The notes under the pieces: model-generated
The model's database searches: none
Seen by the model: the letters and a program-made list of their open reading frames with translations, nothing else
What the model was told of the DNA's origin: nothing
Shown: positions 1 to 15,000 of the stretch, piece by piece
Layout of the letters: the number at the start of each line of letters is the position of its first letter
Position numbering within the stretch: position 1 is the first letter of the stretch
Assembly: GCF_004027225.2 (NCBI RefSeq)
Contig: NC_044282.2
Location: 63,725,725-63,789,724 of the forward strand
Origin: Strigops habroptila
Lineage: Eukaryota; Chordata; Aves; Psittaciformes; Psittacidae
Reading direction: 5' to 3'
DNA length: 64,000 bases
Translations under genes and position numbers: made by a program

Positions 1-3000
1 AGGAGGCAGCAGTAGCCATTCAAACAAATCTCAACTTGGTGGAAATAGGAAATGTTCAACCAAAATTTGGGATGATGGAGATGATTTTTGTCTCTTCGAT
101 GGACCAAGACTGGAGTCCAGGTCTTTCTCTTAATTTGGAGAGTTTGGCATAGAGATGTTTGGGATGCTTTGGGGCTGGTTTTTGGACATCTTTGAATCAC
201 AGAAGAGTGAAGGGGTGATGAAGCTGTTTCAGTATGAAGCAGTTTTTACATGTCTTTTTGATAAACATTTTTAAAAAGTTTTAGTTAGGAAAGTGGGGTT
301 TTTTTTAAGATTAGAACCTCTGGTTTTCTTCTTTGGTCGTAAAATGATTTCAGAACATCTTTGATCAGGAAAGACAAATAAACACAGCATGTTCATTTTT
401 GTTTATTTCAAAGCAGAAACTGGGCCATGAAAAATAAGTGATTTAGAGTTAATTTAGTATCCTGAATGTATTCTGACCAATCTGGCCTGAAAGTGCATGG
501 TTATACTGTAGTCTGGGAACAGCTTTACCTAGCAAAGTATTTATTAAATCACTTCGGATTTGACACAGGATAAAATCCGTACATGCATGTGTGTGTGTGC
601 ACAGATACAGACACACACATTGTGGTCACATAAGAATGAACCCAACTTAATAATCTTTAGGTGATGGACTTGTCTTGTTTTGGTTTTCCTGTTTTGAATT
701 ACAGGGTTGGGTCCTAACACATCCCAATTCAGTCAAAATCATTTGAGCCAGGCAAATAACTCATTGTTATGTTCTATTTTATTTTTAGGTCAAATGCACC
801 TGCCAGAAGAGGAGGGCAAGCAAAACAGAGACCTGAAGCAAAAATGCCTCTGCAGACCATACACATGACGTCAGAGAATCAGAGAAGAGTGAAAGAACTT
901 CTTCAAGAGCTTCAAGGACAGGAGCTGGCTCCTGAATCAGAGTTAGTTGAAATGAAGGCACTACTTTTAGCTCTTATAGATGAGAACACTTTAACAGGCA
1001 CACTGTTAGAAATGAAAACAGTATTCGTTTTTCCATTAACTTCTAATTTGATCTCACATTGAATCATAGAATCGTAGAATGGTTTGAGTTGGAAAGGACC
1101 TTAAGATCACCTAGTTCCAACCCCCTGCCATGGGCAGTGGCTTTGACTCTGCTTTATTCTTCTACAATATTAATTCTGCGAAATGGGTAGCAGAATGCTC
1201 CGTTTAAATGGAAGATTTAAAACTGCAGAGGCAGAGTTTTGTGTCTACTCAACAGTGTAACTTTGTTTCATTTTATCTGATAACTCTTTTTATCAGAGTA
1301 GCTGGTTCTGGTGAAGACGATGACGAACCGGATTACCTTGATGATGAACAGTGCTGGTCAACGGATCGGGAAGTTTCTGACCTAATACCAAAGTCGTCCG
1401 CTGAGCCAGCTGAGCACAAAATTGTGGAAAGTGAAGTGTCTTCATTTGCTGTGCACAAACTCTCCAGGTGATGCTTTTCAGTGAATAATTTGTATCCTGA
1501 AGAAATAAATTACTAGTCTCGATACCATAAGCTCTCAGTTCTTGGGCTTCCTCTTGACTCCAGGGAAGGTCTCTGTGCAGAACTGATGAGTTTGTATCTC
1601 GTACAAATTTAATCCTCCACTAGATGAATTTAAAATAATGGTGTTATGGAAAATAAATCACTCCAGCCTTTTTTCAGTGAAGTTTTCAGTTCTTTCTGCA
1701 AGTCAGTGAAACACATATTGGGAAAGCTCAGGGAGCATTGTTGTTATGTTATGTTTCTTCCAGGCAGGTAGTGTTTCAAAACCTTGTAAGTGTTCTTCAT
1801 CCATTTTGCTCAGATGTGAGTGTTTATTAACTATTTTTTGCTTTGTTTGAGAGAGTGTTTTCTATGTGATAGCTTATTCTGAAGAGTTTAGTTTATATAG
1901 TTCAACTGGGAAATCTAATCCTGTAACTGTTACGTGCAACATTCTGAGGTGTGAGATAGTTGCTACATAAACTAATCTTTCACCTTATAAAAAACAGGCT
2001 AGCATTCACAGACACCAAATTACTGTCTCCCACTCTATAAATAGTATAAATATTTTTGTCTAATTTTTTTCCCCCACTAGTAGTAATAGTACCTCATGCC
2101 ATACATGCTTCATTACTGTAAGCCTAATTAATCAGATCTGTGGTTATTTTGCTTCATACAAGTCTTTGTCACTCACTTGTTGCCATGTTGTCTGTTTTGT
2201 TGCAGGTATGGTTTTGACAGTGAGCGCTGTAGGACAGTACTGGGATCCTCCAATGGTAATATTGGGGCATCACTGGAGTATTTGCTATTGCAGTGCTTTA
2301 CAGAAAGATATGGAGAGAAAATGCAGGTTTCTGCAGCTGCCACTGAAGCCAGTCGAGAAGAATGTTTAGAACAGAGAAGAGAAGAGGCTTTTGCCCTCCG
2401 GTCAATCTATGGAGAAAAATTTGTAGAGAGAATTCAAAACCGTGTTTGGACTTTTAGTTTGGAACTGGAGTACCTAGCAAACAGGCTCAGCAAATCTAAA
2501 CAAAAGGGTGATTGTACAAGGGACACAGCAAAGCAGACTGCAAAGGAAATATGTAAGTTTTATCTCCAAGGAGGCTGCAGGTTTGGTTCAAAATGCAGAT
2601 TTAGACATGAATTCCCTCCAAACCACCCACTAAAACCAGCCAGGAACTCTGTAGATGATGCTCATCTCAGACTTGATGGTCCTGTATATGAACTCGAAGT
2701 AAGATTTCCTGAAGAAAACAAGTATCCACTTCAGGCACCTCTTGTGGCATTTTATTCCACCGATGAGAATCTACCTCTTGCTTGTCGTTTACACATTGCT
2801 GAATTCCTCTTTGGAAAGGCCTTGATAGCTGCAGAGGCTGGTGAACCAGTGGTGTACACCTTAGTGACTTGCTTAGAAGATGAATCTGAAATGAGCAAGT
2901 TGCTTGAAAATACTCACCACAAGTACAGTATTCCTCCTGTGTCCCTGCTGGCTAAACCTTCAGTAAAGCTACAGACAGAGAGTGCATCCAGTTCGAATCA

Positions 3001-6000
3001 GAAGTCTGAAGGTACAGCAAAAATCCCTCTTCAGTTTCTGGGCTAATAGCAGTCAAAAACATAAAGAGAAGGCAGAAAGCCTAATTCAGGCATCTGTTCC
3101 AAATCTATTTCTGGAGATTAAGGTCATGTGGTGAGCCAGATCCATAATCTGCCTGTGCCTCAGCAGGTCCCTTCCGTAATAAAGCTGCAGCAGAGTTCTT
3201 GCGGCTGGTAAGAACTGAGTTAAAGGAGCACAGAGGTAATGAGTTTGGGTTGGCAGAGTGAACGATGCCTATTCCCACACAGTTGATAAAAAGCCAGTGA
3301 GAGATGTGGTGTAAGCTTAACAAAATTGACCAGACAATTTTCCTGGGAAGTGAATGGGGAAGGTTGTTTGCAAACTTTGGTGCATCTGTTACTTATCAAT
3401 TCAGAACCTTTATTTTTAACTACTTAAAATTACCAACTCCTCCTCAAAAAGAACTTTGTAAAGGTGGATTTAAAGCTAAGAAATGTTACAAGTGGTTCTA
3501 GAATATTGCTCAAGGTATCATCCCTTTTTTGCATGCAAGTGCAACTACTTTGATTTCGCAGGGGTAGAGTTGGGACTGTGTCACTTACAGCAGGGTGACA
3601 GCAACTCTGTGGCATGGATGACCTTCAGGCTCTCAATTCCAAGGCTGTTTTATCTAAGGCAAGCTTTCTTCAAGATAGTTTTCAAGAGCAACTGCATCAC
3701 ATTTTAGAGAGCCTAAATAGTGACAGCCTTTGTTTTGGTTATAGAAAAACTAATTATTCAATTTCTTAACAGCTCCACAGAAAGGCAGCTTTGTTCCAGA
3801 AATTGAAATCAGAGATACCAAATAATCTTCCTTATGTTATACAATACTTTGTTTAGATAAATGTAGCCATAACACTTTCAAGGGCTGGCTTACTGTCTGA
3901 GCAAATCCCACTTGAAGTGATAGGCAGTAGGCACTACAGTACCTGGTCAAGTTTCAGTCTTGGTTTAAAAGTACTTGGCAGTGGTTTAACAATTAATGTT
4001 ATAGTGTAGTTTTTAATTCATTTAAGCTGGTGTTTCTATCACAATCTTCTGCTCTAGAGAAGTGGTTGCGTGGCAAATTGGAGAGAGGAGCTGAGACACA
4101 TGAAAAACATTTAGGAAGGCAAACAGTTACCAGTCTGGTTTGTCATGTGCCACCCAGAGCACAGCTGGTGCAAGGGGAGTGACAAGTGGGTTGGAGCTGG
4201 AGAAGTTCTGGTTTGTTTGATGGGGTGAGGGGAGGTTTGCTGGTAGTGTTGAACTGAATGCATGTCAAAAATAGGCCTGCAGACCCTCAGCTGCAGGCTG
4301 CAGTCTAGCTGCAGTCTAACAAGGTACTTTGTTGAGAATGCTCCTGGAACGTGTCTCTATTCTGCAGTGCTGATGAGGTCCTGTTTGTTAGTAACAAGAA
4401 TACCCAACTGTATGTTCTCTGTCTCAAGCCTCAACAGTGTCAGAGCCTCAGGAAGAAGAGGTGGCAGAAGAAGAGGAAGGTGAGCCTGAACAAGTTGTTG
4501 TGGAGAATGAGAGTTACGTGAACCTCAAGAAAAAGCTCTCCAAAAAGTATGATGTGCAGGCAAAGTCTCTGTATAACGAAAATGTTAAACTCTGCACGCA
4601 GTTTCGTCTGAAAAAGGTATAATGTACAGAACAAAGTGTCTGTTTTCATGTTTACTTTAGAGAAATAAATATTTAAGCCACAGGCTGCTGTTTCAAATGG
4701 TTTTGTTCCACTCCAGTGATGTTCTTACTGCCATGCGTGTTTTTGTGCATCAGTCTTCTAGGCATTTCCAGTCCATGTTGTATGAAAGACAGAAGCTCCC
4801 TGCATGGCAAGAGAGAGAAACCATTCTTGATTTGCTGAAGAACCACCAAGTTCTCATTGTGAGCGGCATGACTGGGTAAGAGTGTGATTGCAGATGCATC
4901 AAAGCATACACAGAAGAATGTGAAACATGTATCCATGGAAAAGTTAGGATAGTGGTCCATCTGTGACTAGTGACAGCAGTCCTATGTGAAGGATGACACT
5001 AATGAAACAAAGCAAATTTCGGGTGGAATGCAGTCATCTCAATTTACATGGATAGAAGATGTTGGATTTGTGGGAGTTTTTTGTTTGTTTCTTTTTTTTG
5101 ATTTTTGTCGTGCAGATGTGGGAAAACCACTCAAATTCCTCAGTTTATTTTGGATGCTTCATTGCAAGGATCTCCAAGCAGAGTTGCAAACATCATCTGC
5201 ACTCAGCCTCGCAGGATCTCTGCCATTTCTGTGGCTGAACGTGTAGCCAAAGAAAGAGCAGAGAGGGTTGGACTTACTGTTGGATATCAGATCCGTCTGG
5301 AAAGCGTAAAGGTATACATATGCATTGCTTCTTGGTTTTCGTTTGGTTCTATTAAAATGTGCTTAGTGCTTCTTTAGCATACAGAATCTCTGCCCTGTAC
5401 TGAGATAAGCAAGTCTGTGTCAGCTGTATTTTATATTATATTATGAAATATATTCTATATTTCATCTCATGTTGCACAGTCCACTTTACAGAATGAGGGT
5501 TGAGTACTATGTCTTCTATTGTTTTGCTTTCTGTTGAGACAGGTGAAGGGGTCTGAGAGCATGGATAATAATTCTGTCCTCTGGAAGGCTGCTGACTTAA
5601 TTTCTATTTGTCTCCATTTCGATTTGTCTCCCAAGTGGAGATTAAAGGGTGCAGCTTGGGTCAGCCAGAAGGGGGAGGTCGAATTCAAACTGCTGTCTTG
5701 GAAGTGAAATTTTGTTTATGTTACAGCTGATCGCTTTTTACAAGAACTGTGTTACAAAAGAGATTCAGAAGATCTTTCTGGGGACAGAAATTCAAGTTTT
5801 TTGTCAGAAAGCAACTTCCACAGGAAAAACAACTCAGATTTTTTGTTTACCCCTTATAGTTAGCAGTGCCCCTTGGTAAGAAGGAGGTGTTTTCAGCTTT
5901 TAATCACAAAAGAAAAATCATTCAGCCTGTCTCCAGCAGGATTAGTTTGTTCTCTTTCTGTCAAACCTGGCACTCAGCTGAAACCAAATATTTTACAGCA

Positions 6001-9000
6001 ACGCATGTTCTCTTTGCACTATGCTAAGTTGCACAGAGTCAACTGAATGCTTTGTCTTATTGTTCAAGTCCTCAGCTACCAGACTCTTGTACTGCACTAC
6101 TGGTGTGCTGTTGAGAAGGCTGGAAGGAGATCTGACTTTGCAGGGAATCACACATGTTATTGTTGATGAAGTTCACGAAAGAACAGAAGAAAGGTAAATA
6201 ATCTCTTATCCCATAAGCAAAATGAAGGTCATAGTCAGAAGGATAAAGGTGACTTTGATAAGGTGCAAGTAACTGAAATCAGACTTGTTGATCCCGTGGT
6301 AGTAATGTGGGATGGTGGAAGAAGTCTGGTTTTAGGATCTTGTCTTTGGGCAGTAGGAAGTGGTGTTGCAGCAACTTGCAAAGAAAGCACATCTCTTAAA
6401 TTTTTATGCATCAAGTCTGCCATCACATTGCAGTGGTGTTGAAAAGAGGTTTTGAATGGGGCTAGAGGGTTAAGTAAGTTTTTAACCACAGTTGTCTGGT
6501 TCTTATTCTTCCCTTCTTTCAGCTTTTAACAAATACCCTGATTCTTCACATGCCATTTTGAGAATTATTGCTCCTGATGCAGGCTTCAGCAGAGCACCTG
6601 CAAGGGACAAGTGCTCTCATTTTCTTCCAGTCTACAGATTTTACTAGTTCTAGACAGTCTGCTCCAACCTCCTGCAGTTTTACCCCACTTATCTGCTGAT
6701 GCTAGGCAAAAGATAATGTCTGTCAGTATCTCTGTAAAGTAAGTGGCAAGGATCCTTTTCTTTGATGTTTTCCTTGTGAAGCACTGCAGTGCGGTAGGTT
6801 TCAGGATGCATTCTCTGTGGCCCATTATTCTACGGCTCAGATTATATTTTAGCCTCATAAAGGGCTTATATCTCTCAAGGATTCTTCTTTCTTGTCATCT
6901 AAAATCACTGAAGCCAGTCTTGTAGGCATATCACAAAAGCTATAAATATGTAGGGAAGAATGTAATGGGCAGGAAGAAGTTTGAATAACTGTTCCAGTAA
7001 GGAAGAGGAACAAAAAGGACTCATATCTTACTTTGAGTTAATTTGTTACCTAATGTTCTTGTCTTGTCAGTAATGTGTTTAATTTATAAGGTGGACAGAG
7101 CTTTTTGTTGCTTAAATGAGTTTGCCAAGCAATCCTGACACTTCAGTGTCAGGAACAACCAAAGGAGTAAGCAGAGTGCCTTCCATTAATTTACTGCATT
7201 TTCAGCCTCCAGCCATTCTGAGAAGCTCATTCTTCTGTGATGGTATTGCTGTGCTCTTGAAAACGCCAGGAAGTTGGACAGAATGGAGAGGAAAAGAGAC
7301 TCTGAAAGTTAACACTGAAGAAATTCAAATGTCTTTTTGCTTGTTTTCTTCAGTGACTTCTTGCTGCTGGTTTTGAAAGACATAATGGTTCAGAGGCCAG
7401 ACCTGCGCATTGTGCTAATGAGTGCCACCGTGAATGCAGAGCTTTTTTCTCAATACTTTCACTCCTGCCCAATTATTAACATACCAGGTGAAAACCATTC
7501 ATTTTGATTGTCGTCACATTCATTGTTTTAGGTGTTTGTTTTCGGTATTTCTGCTTCCGAAGTGTTTTTCAATTCAAGTGCAAGGGGCTAGTTTGCAAAG
7601 TGGCAAGATCAGGATTCATACAAGCACTATGATTCCAAGGGCTTAGAAAGAAAGACCAATGCGATTTAGGAGAGAGAAAACTTGGAAATTGAGTCCTTTT
7701 CTTGCTGTCTCTATACCAGCAGAATTTTCCTTCCCAAAAGACAAAAATGACATGTTGTGCGTGATGTGGTTCCCTGAGCTAGTTTCACCACAGCTGAAGA
7801 CGCTTCTCTGTCCTTGTGAAAAAGAAGCAGTGGGAGGATCCAGCTGGATGTGTACACATTTAGCCAAATGTGCCTTTTAAATTGCATGACAGAAACATGT
7901 AGCCTCATGGATATGTTCCCTTAACTTCCCTTAGGTCCTCTCTGACTGTGTAAGTGCATGTTACCAAACAATGCTTGGAAAACATCCACTGTTTGTCCTA
8001 GACAGAAATAGTGTTGAACAGTGCAGTATAGATGAGAGCTGTGAAGCCAGTGTATGACATAATAACCTGTGTGAAATGATAACCAACTTCTGTCATTTTC
8101 CTCTTCTCTGTGTGTTGTGCAGCATGTAGATTTATTCTCATGTTTCCTTTTAGGTCGAACATTTCCCGTGGATCAGTTTTTCCTGGAGGATGTGATTGCA
8201 TTGACAAGGTATGAAAATGCGAAAACTCTCAGATGTCTTTGCCTTTTGAGGTTGTACTGTTGACCCTGAGACTGCAGCAGTTCTGTGCATGGATTTAAAA
8301 ATTAAATCCTCTCAAAACTCCCATCACCTGCAGTTCTAGAGTTGTACTAAAGCACCAATTTTAAACCATACTTCTTACACTGCAGTGGGATCTAGGATCT
8401 CATGCCAAAACAAGCCTTTCTGCATTAGATACCACATAAATACTCAAGATCAGGTGAGCTTTGCCATGGAGCGTTTGTTAGTGCTTGTGCTTTACTTGTT
8501 TCAGTGGTGGTTAGACATTGGCAAGCAAAAGAAATTTGAAGGTAGATTTCAGCACTGAAGGTGACAAATGCAGGATACCAAACAATTCCTTTTTGTAAGG
8601 CCTACCTTGCAGCTCAGGTACCAGATTCCTCTTACCTTTTGTTGTTACTGGAGAATCACAGCAGCTCAGATGTTCCAGATAGTAAATTGATCAGCTGTTG
8701 TAAGCTACTTACAGATTGTTGCTCTGAGCTACCCACTTAGTTGTGAAGATCAAGTTTCCAGTCCTAGTCATTTGCATCACAGCTTTTACTAACATCCTAG
8801 TATGGAAGAACACTTGACCTTGATACCGTCTGTGGTTTTGCAACCCACTTACACAAAGTTCCCCTCAGATTTGTATATAGATACTTCTGATACCCTATCT
8901 CTCTAGCAGATTATTAGGAGGAGACTGTCAGGTTTTCCAGGGCACTGAATGTTCTTCTGCTCTTCAGGTACGTTTTAGAGGACGGTAGTCCCTACAGGCG

Positions 9001-12000
9001 CAAGATAAAGCAAGAAAACAAACAGAATGCAAGACACAAAAGAACTGCATATGAAGAAGTAGAGGAGGACCTGAGACGTGCTGGCATGCTGGAGAGTACT
9101 GATACAGTTGTCAGAGATTCAGACCCAGACCAAAAATTAACTCTGAAGCAGCTCCTTACACGGTATAAAGGTGAGCTCCTTCCTAAACCTAATAAATTGG
9201 CATATAACATTTGCCAGCTAACATGGTATGTTAGCATATAGTATTGTATGTTGAATGCATGTATATAATTCAGAGTTTTGTATTTGTGAAATGAAGCAGG
9301 TCACTACTTCTAGATGAGATCAGAAACCTCCTGCTTGCCAAAAAAGAAAAGAAAGAAGAAATAGAGAACCTGTTGTTCTCTCAAACTAGAACAAACATCT
9401 TGGCTGAAAACAGTTCTTAGCATCTGAAAATGGACAGTTTTCAGTAACTGTCTGTTCCCATCCCTTTTCAGATGCAGTGTTAATTCTGCTTTCTTCTCTG
9501 TACCTGTTCTTGCTGGAGCAGCTTTACTTAAAGCACAGCATGTATCTGCCACTTCAGCATGACAAGCCTTCCTTGAGAAATTCAGTCACTCTTTGAATGG
9601 CTTAATAAGAGGCAAACCTTTCCATGAACTTCCCACTCTGTCGTCATCAAAATCTTCCCTGTGCTTAGTCCTGAAGAGTTCCTCCCTTATGTTGAGCTCC
9701 ACAGTGGTGCTGAGTGAGAGCCATTGCTTAGAAGCTTCAAATTCCTGTGACAGACGGGAAGAATAAAGGAGTCTGGATGTCTTTCTGAGATCATGTAAGA
9801 AACATTGGAAGAGAGAAGAGAGAGCTTGAGCAGGTAGTCCTGGAGGTGTCTGTAAGTGGCCATATGAAGACTTTTGGCTCCTCTTATCACCAGCATACAT
9901 GCATGTCATTCTGCTAGTAGATGAATCCTGGTCTAGGCTGTGTGCAGGGCAGGTTTAATCCCCAGTAAGGCATATGAAGGGAAGGGTAGAGCTGGAACAG
10001 AGGAGAGCATAGAAGGGAGAATGTGACACATTGAGTCACTTCTGGAGCTACCTCTTCTGATCTAAGCCAGATGCTGTTTAAACCAAGGTGTGGTTGGTTG
10101 TGCAGCCACACTGGTTCAATGCATCAAAACATCCAGCAGATGTTTTTTATAAGAGGTGGACTTACTGTGTGTTTTATTTCTTTGTCCCCAGGGGTTAACA
10201 AGACAGTGTTGAAAACAATGTCTGTCATGGACTTGGACAAAGTTAATTTGGAATTAATTGAAGCCTTGCTGGAATGGATAGTTGCTGGCAGACATTCATA
10301 CCCCCCAGGTAATTTCCTTGTCCTTGAGAGATAAACAAAAGTAGATTCATGGAGGCTGTGCTCTTACAGACAGCCTAAAGCTAATGTTTTGCATGCAGTG
10401 TTTCTGTAGTTACTATTTTGGAGGGGTTGGAGGGAGAAAGTTCTAGCTGAGTAACAAAGCCATTGTTATACATCAGATGGGGAAGGTGAGAGAATTGTCT
10501 ACTTTGGAAAGTCTTTGCTGAGGGACTGTTGCAGCCTGTGTGTTTCTTTTCTTTGGTAAAATAATTGTGAAACAGAGCTGAAGTTTTGACTTGGGCCTTC
10601 TGCACATTGATGAAATATCCTGCTCTCCTTTCTGTTGAGTGATTTTTAAATTGTTTTTTATTTTAATCTACATTTATAGGTGCTGTGTTGATATTTTTGC
10701 CTGGTCTAGCAGAAATCAAGATGCTTTATGAGCAGCTCCAGTCTAATGCTCTTTTTAATAACAGGCACAGCAAGAGGTAAGGCAGAAAAGCTCCAAAACT
10801 ATTGATCTTTACCCATAAATGAAGAGTAGCTTCCTGCACAAAGCCTGCCTTTATCCAGGGATAAATAAAGGTTATTCAATGTGTAAGAGAGCTCGTGATA
10901 TGAAGGTCTTGACTCGAGTTAGGGTAATTCCTTTTCTACTGTCTTATTGGCTTCCTCTTTTTGTTTTGTTCTCCTCAACTCAGGCAGGTTAGTTGTTGAA
11001 GTTCTCAGAGACCCTCATGATGAGTGTTCTCTGTTTTGTGCTCTGCATGATCCAGTGGACTGTTGAAAACTTCACCACCTCAGCCCTTGTTCTGTTTCAG
11101 AATGTTTTCTGAGACACATTCAGTTGCAGTTGTATTTTAGATTGGATTAGATCGTTACATAGAGATGTAATTGGATCTCCTTGACTCAACACTTTTTACA
11201 CAGGTGTCATGGCAAGGTTAGCTGGGGTGAGTCTGGCATTTTCAATGGCAGATTCTAGACGCTTCAAAAGAGGGAGAATTTGTGCTCAGCTCTCTTCTGA
11301 GATCTGTCCCTTCTGCAAACTTCACCCTTTCTTAGAACATGTATCAGAAATAGTGTGGCTAGTAGGACTAAGGAAGTGATTGTCCCTGTGCACTTGGCAA
11401 TGGTGAGGCTGTGCCTCAAATCCTCTGTTCAGTTTTGAGCCCCTCGCTACAAGGAAGACATTGAGGTACTGGAGCATGTCCAGAGAAGGGCAATGAAGCT
11501 GGTAAAGGGTCTAGAGAACAAGTCTTATAAGGAGCAGCTGAGGGAACTGGGCTTGTTTAGTCTGGAGAAAATGAGGCTGAGGCGAGACCTTATCTCTACA
11601 ACTAGCTGAAAGGAGGATGGAGCAAGGTGGGGGTGATCTCTTCTCCCATGTAACAAGTGATAGGGCAAGAGGAAATGGCCTCAAGTTGTATCAGGGAAGG
11701 TTTAGATTGGATATGAGGAAAAAATTCTTCACCAAAAGGGTTATCAAGCACTGGAAAGGCTGGCCAGTTCCCTGGTTGAGCCAGTATCCCTGGATGTATT
11801 TATAAGACATGTAGACTTGGTGCTTCGGGACATGGTTTAGGGGTAGACTTGGAAGTGTTCAGTTATGGTTAGACTCAATGATCTTAAGGGTATTTCAAAC
11901 CTAAATGATTCTATGATTCAGTGCCTTATGATATGGCAGAGTGGTTTACTGGTTTTATATTGCTTTGGATGGCTGTGGGCGGTGTCCAGCACTAGTGAGG

Positions 12001-15000
12001 CAAAAGTGTGTGCAGGCAGATTGTTCCCAAGAGAGAAAAGGCTGGAGATGCACTGAGCATGCTGTCATATTCTCCTTCCAGGTGTCTTGTTTATCCGCTT
12101 CATTCTTCACTGTCTAGTGAAGAACAGCAGTCTGTGTTCCTCAGGCTTCCTGCAGGAGTTATCAAAATCATCATCTCTACAAACATTGCAGAAACATCTG
12201 TCACCATTGATGATGTCGTCTATGTGATTGATTCTGGAAAAATGAAAGAGAAAAGGTACTGGGATTCATCCCTCAGGGCTTTGTGATCTGGGAAACTGCT
12301 CTATGCCTCAAGCTACATATTTTAGCTTTCCCAAGAGCTGTGAAAAACTTGAAAGAACTTCATTTTCAGAAAGCTTCTGCAGGGGGAGGAAGCCAGTCTA
12401 GACTCAGATCCAACTACAGGGGTGGGAATTTTGTCCATACAGAAGTTGGCAGCATCCGCCTGCTTGAGCTCCAGCCTGTTCACTCTGCAGTCATGAACAT
12501 AAGCCTGTTTCTTGCTCTCCTGTAGGTATGACCCAAGCAAAGGAATGGAAAGTCTGGAAGACACATTCGTGTCCAAGGCCAATGCTCTGCAAAGGAAAGG
12601 GCGAGCAGGCCGTGTAGCCTCAGGTGTCTGCTTTCATCTTTTCAGTAGCCATCACTATAACCATCAGCTTATAAAAGAGCAGTTACCAGAAATACAAAGA
12701 GTTCCCTTGGAGCAGCTTTGTTTAAGGTGAGCTGTTGTTCCTGTATTGCCTAAAAAAGCCAGCATGCAGAATGTCCTTCCTCCACTGCAGGGCACCTGGA
12801 ATGCCATTACCAAGGTATTTAGTTTCCTCAGTGTTTTCTCACATCGTGAAACCAAGAAACTGCTCTGGAGATTTAAGGCTCTGTTGACTGGTTGCTTTGA
12901 TCTTACTATCACATTGCCTCTGCATCCCGAGCTCCCCCTCTAATCACACTGTCCACCAATTCTCCCTGTTCTTCACGTTCCTTAGCTCTCATCTGATAGG
13001 AAAAAGATATGTCTCTGAGATTTCTCGTCACCGGAGAAAACAGTTGCATTCCTGTGCTCCAGACCCACAGCAGATGTTTGTCCCTTTATGCTGTAAAGCC
13101 TCCTTGGTGTTTCTGTGCAGCATAGTGAAGTAAAGCCACAACCTGGATGAAGCCATCTAGCGTGGATCTAAACAAAGAGGCCCTCCTATCCCTGCTACAC
13201 ACTGTGCATCCCTTTGTACAAAAAGGAAATTAAACAACACAGATTATTTTTTTACAGTAAAACCTGTATTTTAAACCCTCGTGTGCTCTGTAGGAATCTG
13301 TTCTAGTGGGCTCTGTGAGGCTGGATGAGGTACACTGTACCCCACCTATTATTTCATATTGCCTCCTGACTTGGAATACTCCTAGGCAGCATGTTTTCTG
13401 TTGTGGTTTTTATATAAGCTTGCTTTTTTGTCCTGTGTATGGAACTAAGCTGCTTTCTTTTTCTTTCTTTTTTTCTTTAAGAATTAAGATTCTGGAGATG
13501 TTTTCTGCACAGAGTCTTCACTCTGTCTTATCACGACTAATCGAGCCCCCTAGAACCGAGTCTTTGCGAGCATCAAAGCTGCGCCTACAAGACTTGGGAG
13601 CGCTAACTCCAGATGAAAAGCTCACCCCTCTGGGATATCACTTGGCTTCTCTGCCTGTTGATGTCAGGATTGGCAAGCTAATGCTGTTTGGCACCATCTT
13701 CCGCTGCCTGGATCCTGCACTGACTATAGCAGCAAGTCTGGCCTTTAAGTCACCTTTCGTAAGTATTCTTAACCATGTATCCCACTTTGAAAGAGGTGTG
13801 TTTTCATAGAGCAGCAAAACGCTGTTGTAACTTGCAGTGTACTACACTTGAGTATTTTAATTCGCCTTTTAAGCCTACGTTGTTTATATGTTAATACAGT
13901 GTTCATTAAAAAAGTCCAGTTAGAAGCAGAACACCAAAGCCATGCAGCAGCGACAAGAATGTTATTTAGGAGTGCACAGTAGAAACAGAGTGGATATTAG
14001 TTTGAATTTGAGCTAAGAAGTTCTGCCAGCCCATTTTGTCCAAGTTTGGTGTAAAAACTGAAAATGAATGGTAATGTAAGAAGCACTTAGAAATAATTAT
14101 GAAACAGTGCTAATGATGAAGTTGATGTGTCAGAGCTGTGAAGCAGATGTGTTTGTGTGTTCACTTTCACTTTGGCTTTTTGAATCAGCTGCTGCACTTA
14201 GAGGTGCTCTTGCTGTTAATCTTCTACTGCAGTGTACAGACTTGCATGAGAAGTCAGGCTTTCTTGAAGTCTTGATTGCTGTCATTAGTAGTGCAGATAG
14301 TTTGTGTTGAGGATAATTGTGAGAGAGTTGGAAATAGATTGTTCTAGTTATTTAATTGCTTATTGTTTTCCCTATGCTTATTGAGCATTTTTGACAGCAT
14401 TTTGACTTCAATTGCTACAAGTTTCTATATGCTGTTACAGAATAACTTAAATTCAGCGTTTTTAATGCCCTGAGTTACTATTGCCTTCTCTTTCTCAGAC
14501 CCAGGTGGATTTTAGACTTGATGTGCTCTTCTCTATTATAAGCATTGTGATTTGAGCTTCAGCTCCATTAACTTGCTGAGATTTGTCAGATGGTGTTTTT
14601 CATGGATGTTGGCATTCTGCAGCTACAGAGGGGTCTGCTCAAAATGGAATATTTTCTGAGAGCTGCTTAATCTCTTGTGGTTACATAGGGCAATATGCTT
14701 AGTTGCTCTGCTGTTGTCTAGGCATTTTTGAGTGCCTCATGTTTTCTGTTATCCATGGAGAAAACCTGCACTCTGACCTGTGTGCTGCTGTGAAATACCA
14801 AAGTTTATGTGCCATGTAGCTCTTGCAATGGATTGTCCAAGTTGTGAGGGGAAGAACATGCTTAATCTGTTACTGCTCATTTAGGTGTCACCATGGGATA
14901 AAAGGGAAGAAGCAAACAAGAAGAAGTTGGAGTTTGCAGTAGGAAACAGCGACTACCTGGCTCTTCTCCAGGCCTATAAGGTGAGCTAAAATTCAGTGTC